64,000 nt of DNA from Hymenobacter mucosus. GTDB taxonomy: Bacteria > Bacteroidota > Bacteroidia > Cytophagales > Hymenobacteraceae. Location of the stretch: contig NZ_FZNS01000001.1 of assembly GCF_900188255.1 (NCBI RefSeq), forward strand, positions 124,001 through 188,000, in the 5' to 3' direction. Each line of letters opens with the position of its first letter. Positions within the stretch are counted from its first letter, which is position 1. A model generated the notes under the pieces. The model worked only from the letters and a program-made list of their open reading frames with translations, was not told where the DNA came from and made no database searches. Positions 15,316 through 22,394 of this stretch are shown here, piece after piece. A program made the translations under genes and the position numbers.

Positions 15316-17034
15316 CTACGACTTAAAGTAAACGCTGAACGTTGAGCCGGCTTGGAGGTTACTATGTACTTCAATCCAGCCGCCCATGTTTTCAACTATT
15401 TTTTTAATCATATAGAGCCCAATGCCGCTGCCTTCTACGTGGTCGTGAAAACGTTGGAACATGGTGAACAAGTTGCGCTGGCTGTTCTCGTCTAGGCCCA
15501 GCCCGTTGTCCTGCACGCGTAGCACCACGTGGTTCGCTTCTTGTTTGGCACTGAGCTGAATACGAACTGGGCGCTCGGGATGGCGGTACTTGATGGCGTT
15601 GCTAAGCAAGTTGTACACCACGGAACGCAGGTTCTTTTCCGACAAGGAAATGAACAGCTTGGCGGCCACCTCTATTATCACTTCTGCAGTGGTTTGTTCA
15701 ATTAGCGGCGCCAAATCTAATTGCACTCCTAGCACTACGGGCAGCAACTCCACCGCCACCACGGGTTGGTCGAACTCGCGCTGAAGCTTCGACACATCGG
15801 TAAGGTGGTTGATGGTTTTCTTGAAGCGGTCCACCGAGTCCTGCATCATCTGTAAAATGGGCTGCACTTCGCCTTCCGCCTGAGTAGCCACGGGTATCTC
15901 CTGCAACAAGGCATACAGCAGCCCTTCAATGTTGCTGATGGGAGCCCGCAAGTCATGCGAAGCGGTATATACAAAGTTGTCCAGGTCGATGTTGGCGCGT
16001 TTCAGTTGCTGGTTATTCTGCTGCAACTGCAATTGGGCTTGGTCAATCCGCTCCTGGGCCAGCTTATGTTCGTGAATGTCGGTATACGTACCAATCCACT
16101 GTACTAGCTCGTGCTGCTCGTTGTACGACGGAAGTGCCCGCCCGAGCATCCAGCGGTACTCGCCGGCCAGGTTCTGAATGCGGCACTCCACCTCCCAGGG
16201 CGCATGGGTGCGCAAGCTGTCGATCCACTGGGCTTTGGCCACGGCCAAATCGGCCGGATGAATCTGTCCCCACAACTGAGTATGGGGCAGGGAAGTAAAA
16301 GGTTGCCCGGAGTAGTCAAACCAGCGGCGGTTGAGAGAGGTGGTTTCGCCTGTTGGGGTAGCTGTCCAAGCTATCTGAGGAATGCCCTCTAGCACTCTCT
16401 TGGCCTCAGCCGCCGCTCGCTCACCGGCTTGGCGGGCCGCTTCCTGCCGTTGCAATTCGGCGCGCTGCGCCGCCAAACGAGTGTTTTGCTCCGCTACATG
16501 TGCCTGAATAGCAGTAATCTCGCGCTGGGCCGACACATCCGTGACAATAACCGCTAGAGCCGAGATATTGGCGAAATCCAGTACGTTCATGGAAAGCGAG
16601 AACGGCAGCAGCATCCCCGATTGGGTGTGCAACGATACTTCGCCCTTGGCTTTGCCCCGCCAGCCCTGGTCGACCAAGGCTTGCACGTGCTGCACAAACG
16701 AGTCAGGTACCAAGCTTAGAAAGGTACTACCCATCAGGGTCGTCAGTGGCCGACTAAGAAGGGCTGCCAGGCTGGCATTGGCGTACAAAATGGTACCGTC
16801 TTGGGCCAGGAGTAAGGCTCCTTCGTTCATTTCCTCAATGAGGGTGCGGTACACCTGGTCGGCACCTTCCAACGTGAAAATGCGGGGCCCATCGGCTCCC
16901 TGCACGGCTAGCGCGTCAATGGTTCCGGTACGGATAGCTGTAATCAAGTCCTCCGCTTCCTGCAATTGCTGACGCAGCGCAGTATTCTCCAGAGCAAGTT
17001 CTTCGGCAGGGGTAAGCGGCTGACGATCAGGCAT
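15316..17034 (-). CDS. PAS-domain histidine kinase of the kai operon
   Basis: Soluble 572-aa sensor kinase. Order: N-terminal coiled coil with the segment TIDALAVQGADGPRIFTLEG, PAS domain 1 (about 65-175), coiled coil (about 180-215), PAS domain 2 with PAC (about 215-330), HisKA with intact phospho-acceptor FVYTASHDLRAPISNIEGL, and HATPase with N box NLLSNAIKYRH, G1 VQDNGLGLDE and G2 GSGIGLYMIKKIVE. No membrane helices, so it senses a cytoplasmic cue, or the KaiB/KaiC state. It starts 4 bp after the kaiB stop. Functional analogue of the clock output kinases; the direct link to KaiB is inference from gene order. Confidence 0.94.
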   Translation of the reverse strand: MPDRQPLTPAEELALENTALRQQLQEAEDLITAIRTGTIDALAVQGADGPRIFTLEGADQVYRTLIEEMNEGALLLAQDGTILYANASLAALLSRPLTTLMGSTFLSLVPDSFVQHVQALVDQGWRGKAKGEVSLHTQSGMLLPFSLSMNVLDFANISALAVIVTDVSAQREITAIQAHVAEQNTRLAAQRAELQRQEAARQAGERAAAEAKRVLEGIPQIAWTATPTGETTSLNRRWFDYSGQPFTSLPHTQLWGQIHPADLAVAKAQWIDSLRTHAPWEVECRIQNLAGEYRWMLGRALPSYNEQHELVQWIGTYTDIHEHKLAQERIDQAQLQLQQNNQQLKRANIDLDNFVYTASHDLRAPISNIEGLLYALLQEIPVATQAEGEVQPILQMMQDSVDRFKKTINHLTDVSKLQREFDQPVVAVELLPVVLGVQLDLAPLIEQTTAEVIIEVAAKLFISLSEKNLRSVVYNLLSNAIKYRHPERPVRIQLSAKQEANHVVLRVQDNGLGLDENSQRNLFTMFQRFHDHVEGSGIGLYMIKKIVENMGGWIEVHSNLQAGSTFSVYFKS

Positions 17035-17038
17035 AACT

Positions 17039-17356
17039 TTACATATCAGTGGGCTCAGGGGATATGCCCAGCAACGTCAACACGCGTCGTCGGTCGGAGA
17101 GGTCTCCCACGAGCCACCGGGTCAGGCCCGGCCTCTTCTTAACCAGCGTGGGGGCCGCAATGATGCGTTCCTCCTTTGCTTTCTCGGGCTGCTGATAGAT
17201 GTCCACAATTAGCAGTTCGTATCGCCCCTTCAAGTACTGCTCGCAAATATCCTTTAGGTTGCGGACGGCGCGGGTCGAGTTGGGGGTAGCACCCGTGATG
17301 TACAGGTGTAAAAGGTATTCAGCCCTGGGGGCTTCCTCGTGTAGCTCTGATTCCAT
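17039..17356 (-). CDS. kaiB: KaiB-like protein, second copy
   Basis: A 105-aa thioredoxin-like KaiB domain: LHLYITGATPNSTRAVRNLK, ELLIVDIYQQPEKAKEE, IIAAPTLVKK, GDLSDRRRVLTLLGI. In clock systems KaiB switches fold and binds the phosphorylated KaiC ring. It lies between the first kaiB (5 bp) and the kinase (4 bp). It has a 12-residue acidic N-terminal extension and is more divergent than the first copy (TRWLVGDLSD instead of RKIIGDLS). Confidence 0.93.
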   Translation of the reverse strand: MESELHEEAPRAEYLLHLYITGATPNSTRAVRNLKDICEQYLKGRYELLIVDIYQQPEKAKEERIIAAPTLVKKRPGLTRWLVGDLSDRRRVLTLLGISPEPTDM

Positions 17357-17361
17357 CCGCG

Positions 17362-17688
17362 CTACTTGTTCTCAACGGCACGAATATCCAAGCCTACCAA
17401 TACCCGTTCTTGGTTGGATAAGTCGCCGATGATTTTGCGAATCGGAGAAGGTACTTTCCGCACCAGCGTCGGAATGGCCAAAATCTGGTCGCCCTCGGCT
17501 AGCTGCGGATGCAGCAGCAAATCAATAATTTCAATTTTGTAGCGACCTTTCAAATGCGTTTCGCAGTACTTTTTCAGGTTGGCCAGGGCGGTAACTGACT
17601 TCACCGTTTGCCCGGCAACATACAGGCGTAGTTCCCAAATTTCCTCGTCGGCGGGCGACGATGCAGATGAATCCGAAGGCGTTTGCAT
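17362..17688 (-). CDS. kaiB: KaiB-like protein, first copy
   Basis: A 108-aa KaiB domain with an acidic head (about residues 1-18) and the canonical core: [71 protein letters not shown]. This copy is closest to cyanobacterial KaiB. It starts 9 bp after the kaiC stop. Confidence 0.95.
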   Translation of the reverse strand: MQTPSDSSASSPADEEIWELRLYVAGQTVKSVTALANLKKYCETHLKGRYKIEIIDLLLHPQLAEGDQILAIPTLVRKVPSPIRKIIGDLSNQERVLVGLDIRAVENK

Positions 17689-17697
17689 AGGAGGGTA

Positions 17698-19434
17698 CTA
17701 CTGATTAGGAGACGGGGAAGCGGGCTGGCGGTTGCTGTAGCCTTTGGCGAGTTGCTGACGGTTGGTAGCCAGCGCCTGCTGTCGTTGTTCTTCCTCGTGG
17801 TTTACTTGGCGAAGCTCTTCTTCGACGGACTCAAATTCCGTGCGCAAGTTGGCGATGGTGGCTTCCAGTACGCGGCGTTTGCGCTCCAGTTCCCGGTCGC
17901 GGCGCTCCGCTTCTTGTTGTGAGGCAAGTAGTTGCGACTGTTCCTGTAGCTGCTGGGTGAGTCGGCTGGCACCCGTAATAATGCCGGCCGGGCCAACAAT
18001 TACGTCTAGCAGCTGTACGCCATGGTCGGTAACGAGAAACTCCCGCACTTGGTTAGAGTGGGCCATTCCCCGGGCTTTTAGGATGCTTACGCCCCGGTTC
18101 CGCTCGCCAATGCCTTCCAAGTCGCGCACATGAATCCAGGTATCAACCAAAGAAGAAACGCCTTCTTCTGTCATTTCCTGGTTAGCATTGCGGCCGCTCA
18201 CCAAAGCCGTGAACAAGGCTGAAATGCCCTGCACCTTCAGCAAGTCGATAAGACGGGTGAGCATGCCCCGCACTTCCGAAATGCTCCCTACCGACACCAA
18301 ATTGCTGATGGGGTCAATGATTACGTTTTGGGGCTTGAACTCAGTAAGTAGTTTATGGATGGTTACTAAATGCTGTTCCAAGCCATTGAGGGTAGGGCGG
18401 GAGGCTTCAATGTGCAGAAGTCCTTGCGCTAGGAAGGGTTCTAGGTCCATCCCTACGGCCCGCATGTTGCGTATCAGCTGCTGGGGCGATTCCTCGAAGG
18501 CAAAAAACAAGCACCGCTCGCCCCGGCGGCAAGCTTCCAAAGCAAAGGCGGCCGACAGGGTGGTTTTGGCTGTGCCGGCGGTGCCCGTAATTAGGATGCT
18601 ACTACCCCGGTACAGGCCCTTGCGGGTAAACATTTCATCAAGGCCTGGTACGCCCGTGGAGATAATATCATTGGATACGTCATGGGCTAATCGTAGCGAC
18701 GTGACGGGTAATACCGAAATGCCATCCTCCGTGATGAGGTAGGGATACTCGTTGGTGCCGTGGGTGCTACCCCGGTATTTCACAATGCGCAGGCGCCGGG
18801 TTGTAATCTGGTTAATTACCCGGTTGTCCAGCAGAATCACGCAGTCCGATACGTATTCCTCCAGCCCTTGGCGCGTGAGGGAGCCCTCGCCGCGCTCAGC
18901 CGTAATGATGGTGGTTACGCCCTTATCCTTAAGCCAGCGGAACAGCCGCCGAATTTCAGAACGCAATACGGCTTGGTTGGTAAAGCCTGAAAACAAGGAT
19001 TCAATGGTATCCAGCACCACGCGCTTAGCCCCAATTGTATCAATGGCGTAACCGAGACGAATAAAAAGGCCTTCCAAGTCGTACTCGCCCGTTTCTTCAA
19101 TCTCGGAGCGGTCCACGTGCACGTGGTCGAGGCGCAGCTTTTTGTCGGCCTGTAGCTGGCGGAGGTCGAAGCCCAAGGATTGAACGTTATCGGCCAGCTC
19201 CACGGCGGTTTCCTCAAAGGCCATCAGCACGCCCGGCTCATCGTAATCTAGAATGCCGCGTACCAGAAACTCAACCGCCATTAGCGTCTTACCGCAGCCT
19301 GCACTACCACACAGCAGCGTAGGGCGTCCTTTGGGCAAGCCGCCCTCAGTAATTTCATCGAGACCATTGATGCCCGTGGGTGCTTTGGGCAGAGTAGGAA
19401 AATGGGACGCGGAAGAGGACAAATGAATAGACAT
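17698..19434 (-). CDS. kaiC: KaiC-like double-domain RecA ATPase with C-terminal coiled coil
   Basis: Tandem RecA-like ATPase of 578 aa. Domain C1 has Walker A CGSAGCGKT (residues 42-50) and paired catalytic glutamates FEE (74-75). Domain C2 has GTAGTAKTT (284-292) and FEE (314-315). The autophosphorylation loop reads EEGVSSLVDT, with Ser427-Ser428 in place of the Ser-Thr pair of Synechococcus KaiC. After residue 493 the A-loop tail that KaiA binds is replaced by about 70 residues of coiled coil (QEQSQLLASQQEAERRDREL onward). First gene of a tight five-gene operon with two kaiB, a kinase and a regulator. No kaiA exists here. Timing, stress or energy sensing are possible roles; rhythm is not proven by sequence. 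Confidence 0.96.
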   Translation of the reverse strand: MSIHLSSSASHFPTLPKAPTGINGLDEITEGGLPKGRPTLLCGSAGCGKTLMAVEFLVRGILDYDEPGVLMAFEETAVELADNVQSLGFDLRQLQADKKLRLDHVHVDRSEIEETGEYDLEGLFIRLGYAIDTIGAKRVVLDTIESLFSGFTNQAVLRSEIRRLFRWLKDKGVTTIITAERGEGSLTRQGLEEYVSDCVILLDNRVINQITTRRLRIVKYRGSTHGTNEYPYLITEDGISVLPVTSLRLAHDVSNDIISTGVPGLDEMFTRKGLYRGSSILITGTAGTAKTTLSAAFALEACRRGERCLFFAFEESPQQLIRNMRAVGMDLEPFLAQGLLHIEASRPTLNGLEQHLVTIHKLLTEFKPQNVIIDPISNLVSVGSISEVRGMLTRLIDLLKVQGISALFTALVSGRNANQEMTEEGVSSLVDTWIHVRDLEGIGERNRGVSILKARGMAHSNQVREFLVTDHGVQLLDVIVGPAGIITGASRLTQQLQEQSQLLASQQEAERRDRELERKRRVLEATIANLRTEFESVEEELRQVNHEEEQRQQALATNRQQLAKGYSNRQPASPSPNQ

Positions 19435-19513
19435 AAGGAGCCAATGAGGAACGTCGGAGGGGCAAGTTAGGCAGAATAGCAGCAGAGCGAACGAAATGTT
19501 TGCTTGCGCCTGG

Positions 19514-20065
19514 CTAGTTAGTGGAGGAATCGGCGTGCAGATTCTCTAATTGCTTGCGCAGCAGGAGCAGCACTAGCTCCTGCCGTGGCACTCCAAAGCG
19601 GACGTCCGTGGGGAAGGCTACCGTTTCGCCAGTTTGCCGGAAGCCGTGGCGCGCATACCAGGCTAGCAACTCGTGCCGCACGGAAATGACGGACATCAGA
19701 ATACTGGTGCAGCCGAGGTGGCGGGCTTGCCGTTCAGCTGCCGCCAACAGGTATTTTCCAATGCCGTGGGCCTGATGGGTAGGATCTACCGTGAGCATGC
19801 CCAGGTATAAGTCGGGATGCTGATTTTTCAGGTAGACGCTGCCGCGCAACTCCCCGTTGGCGGTGCGGGCCAGTAGAAAGGTAGCCCCAGGCCCGGCCAT
19901 GAGGTCGGCCAAGTCGGCGGCATCGGTGCGGGTGCCCTCAAGTAAGTCCGCTTCAGTGGTCCAGCCTTGCCGGGACGTGTCGCCGCGGTAGGCACTATTT
20001 ACCAGCGCAACCAAGGCTGGAATGTCGGTAGCAGTAGCGGGGGCAATGGATAGTGCGGGTAACAT
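19514..20065 (-). CDS. GNAT-family N-acetyltransferase
   Basis: A 183-aa acetyl-CoA-dependent acyltransferase. The GNAT fold is seen from the N-terminal LSIAPATATDIPALVALVNS through the acetyl-CoA loop LTVDPTHQAHGIGKYLLAAAE (R/QxxGxG/A) to LLAWYARHGFRQTGETVAFP. The substrate cannot be told. It is upstream of the kai operon on the same strand, 79 bp before the kaiC start, and could be co-transcribed with it or end before it. Confidence 0.9.
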   Translation of the reverse strand: MLPALSIAPATATDIPALVALVNSAYRGDTSRQGWTTEADLLEGTRTDAADLADLMAGPGATFLLARTANGELRGSVYLKNQHPDLYLGMLTVDPTHQAHGIGKYLLAAAERQARHLGCTSILMSVISVRHELLAWYARHGFRQTGETVAFPTDVRFGVPRQELVLLLLRKQLENLHADSSTN

Positions 20066-20134
20066 GCTGCAAAAATACAGCCTAGGCGCTGAGTACCCAC
20101 CTCGGGGTAGGTAGTCCGTAAGTAAGCGGGGCTG

Positions 20135-20162
20135 TTGCTCTCGGTTCTAACCCGTAATTTCG
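20135..20162 (+). promoter_or_regulatory. Candidate promoter of the E1 dehydrogenase gene
   Basis: TTG at 20135-20137 and TAATTTCG at 20155-20162 are 17 bp apart, fitting the Bacteroidota -33/-7 layout with one deviation in the -7 box. The ATG follows 20 bp later. Confidence 0.4.
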
Positions 20163-20182
20163 CCTTCCAACCCACCCCCAGC

Positions 20183-22285
20183 ATGTCCACCCATTCCACC
20201 TCCACCCTGGAACCCGACTTTACTACCGCTCTGCCCCGCCGCTCCTTGCTGCACCGCGCGTACCTGCTCATGCGCACGGCTGATGAGTTGGCCCGTCTGT
20301 ACGAAGAAAACAAGACGGTAACAGCCAAGTATGTCCACGCGACGGCCCGTGGGCACGAGGCAATTCAGTTAGCTGCGGCCTTCCAACTGCGGCCTACTGA
20401 TTGTGCCACCCCGTACTACCGCGACGACGCCATGCTGCTCGGAATGGGCCTGTCGCCCTACGAGCTTATGCTCCAGCTTCTAGCCAAGCGCGACGACCCA
20501 TTTTCGGGTGGCCGCACCTATTATGGTCACCCTTCCCTGCGCCGGCCTGGCTTTCCGCTCATTCCTCACCAGAGTTCCGCCACTGGTATGCAGGCCATTC
20601 CGGCCACGGGTATGGCGCACGGCATCAAGTACTTGGAAGGGCAGGGGCTGCTAACCTCTGCCGATCAGCAGCCGGTAGTGCTGTGCTCCATTGGCGATGG
20701 GGCCATGACGGAAGGCGAAGTAGCAGAAGCCTTGCAAATGGCCGTGCTGCACCAGCTGCCCATTGTGTATGTAGTGCAAGACAACGATTGGGGCATATCA
20801 GCTACGGGCCGCGAAATGCGCGCCATGAATGCCTACGAGTTTGCGGCTGGCTTTAAAGGCCTGCACCGCTTGCAACTCGATGGGGCCGACTTTCTGGCCA
20901 GCCACTCCGGTATGGAGGAAGCCTTCGCGTACGCCCGGCGGACGCGGGGGCCGGTGCTGGTACACGCCAAATGCCCCTTACTGGGCCACCATACCAGCGG
21001 CGTCCGGCGCGAATGGTACCGCGGCGACAACCTCACTCAGCACGCCCTTAGCGACCCCCTGCCACGCTTTCATCAGCAACTACTGAGTCTGGGTTTTGCT
21101 GAAACTGAGCTAACGGCCCTGGCGGATGAAGCGCGGGCCACCGTGGCTGCCGACTACAAGCGTGCCTTAACAGCCCCGGCCCCCGATCCCGCTACCTACC
21201 TCGACCACGAGTTTGCGCCGCCAGCTGTAATTGTAGAATCGGGAGAGCGGAGCCCTGCTAATGCTGGCAAGGCGCTAATGGTTGACGCAGCCCTGCACGC
21301 CGTGGACGATATTTTGCAGGAATTCCCCGAGGCCTTGTTCTACGGGCAAGACGTAGGCGGTGAGCTGGGCGGTGTCTTCCGGGAGGCGGCGCTGCTAGCC
21401 AAAAAGTACGGCGACGCCCGCGTCTTCAATACGCCCATTCAAGAGGCCTACATAGTTGGGAGCACGGCCGGCATGAGCGCCGTGGGCGCGAAGGCAATTG
21501 TTGAAATTCAGTTTGCGGACTACATCTGGCCTAGCCTCAACCAACTGGTAGAAGAACTAAGCAAGTCCTGCTACCTCACCAATGGCAAGTTTCCGGTGCA
21601 AAGCCTGATTCGGGTGCCGATTGGGGCCTATGGCGGCGGCGGACCCTACCACTCCGGGTCCATCGAGAGCACCTTGCTCACCATTCGTGGCATTAAGGTG
21701 GTGTACCCCAGCAACGCCGCCGATATGAAAGGACTTCTGCGGGCGGCCTTCCTCGACCCCAACCCGGTAGTACTGCTGGAGCACAAAGGCCTGTATTGGA
21801 GCAAAGTGCCCGGCACCGAAGATGCTAAAACAACGGAACCTGCTGCTGGCTACGTTATTCCATTGGGCAAGGCTGCCGTAGCGCAGCAAGCTGACGCCGC
21901 CAAACTGCGGAACGGTGAAACCTGCGTAGTCATCACCTACGGAATGGGAGTGTACTGGGCCAAAACGGCTAGCCGTGAGCTACCGGGCCAAGTTGAAATC
22001 CTAGACCTGCGTACCCTTAACCCCCTCGACTATGATGCGGTAGAGGCGGCGGTGCGCCGGCACGGGAAGGTGTTGGTGCTTACTGAGGAGCCCTTGCTTA
22101 ATTCCTTTGCCGAAAGCCTGGCCGGGCGTATTCAGCGTACCTGCTTCCGCCAGCTCGATGCGCCTGTGTTCACCTTGGGCGCGGCCAACCTGCCGGCCAT
22201 TCCCCTCAATGTAGAGTTGGAGCGCCAGATGCTACCCAACGCTGAGAAGGTAGGAGCCATGCTGCAAGAGTTGCTGAACTACTAG
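20183..22285 (+). CDS. 2-oxo-acid dehydrogenase E1, fused alpha and beta subunits
   Basis: A 700-aa thiamine-diphosphate enzyme combining the E1 alpha (about residues 30-340) and beta (about 360-700) chains of a branched-chain or pyruvate-type dehydrogenase. Alpha signs: YRDDAMLLGMGLSPYELMLQ, the TPP motif CSIGDGAMTEGEVAEALQMA ending at DNDWGIS, and GHHTSGVRREW. Beta signs: FYGQDVGGELGGVFREA, TPIQEAYIVGSTAGMSAVGA, VRVPIGAYGGGGPYHSGSIE-type text and VLEHKGLYW. ATG at 20183 follows the promoter. E2 and E3 are not adjacent. Substrate is most likely branched-chain 2-oxo acids, supplying starters for iso-fatty acids; this is inference from family habit. Confidence 0.93.
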   Translation: MSTHSTSTLEPDFTTALPRRSLLHRAYLLMRTADELARLYEENKTVTAKYVHATARGHEAIQLAAAFQLRPTDCATPYYRDDAMLLGMGLSPYELMLQLLAKRDDPFSGGRTYYGHPSLRRPGFPLIPHQSSATGMQAIPATGMAHGIKYLEGQGLLTSADQQPVVLCSIGDGAMTEGEVAEALQMAVLHQLPIVYVVQDNDWGISATGREMRAMNAYEFAAGFKGLHRLQLDGADFLASHSGMEEAFAYARRTRGPVLVHAKCPLLGHHTSGVRREWYRGDNLTQHALSDPLPRFHQQLLSLGFAETELTALADEARATVAADYKRALTAPAPDPATYLDHEFAPPAVIVESGERSPANAGKALMVDAALHAVDDILQEFPEALFYGQDVGGELGGVFREAALLAKKYGDARVFNTPIQEAYIVGSTAGMSAVGAKAIVEIQFADYIWPSLNQLVEELSKSCYLTNGKFPVQSLIRVPIGAYGGGGPYHSGSIESTLLTIRGIKVVYPSNAADMKGLLRAAFLDPNPVVLLEHKGLYWSKVPGTEDAKTTEPAAGYVIPLGKAAVAQQADAAKLRNGETCVVITYGMGVYWAKTASRELPGQVEILDLRTLNPLDYDAVEAAVRRHGKVLVLTEEPLLNSFAESLAGRIQRTCFRQLDAPVFTLGAANLPAIPLNVELERQMLPNAEKVGAMLQELLNY

Positions 22286-22328
22286 CCCCTGCGGATAGGG
22301 GTGGTATAAATCACCGCCAGCACTACTC

Positions 22329-22374
22329 AAAAGCAACGCCCGGCTGCGCACATGCGCAGCCGGGCGTTGCTTTT
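22329..22374. terminator. Bidirectional terminator between E1 and tamL
   Basis: Perfect 22-bp arms (AAAAGCAACGCCCGGCTGCG...) at 22329-22350 and 22353-22374 with a 2-nt spacer and A/T tracts at both ends, between convergent genes. Confidence 0.93.
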
Positions 22375-22394
22375 GTATCTTATACCTCCTGCCC

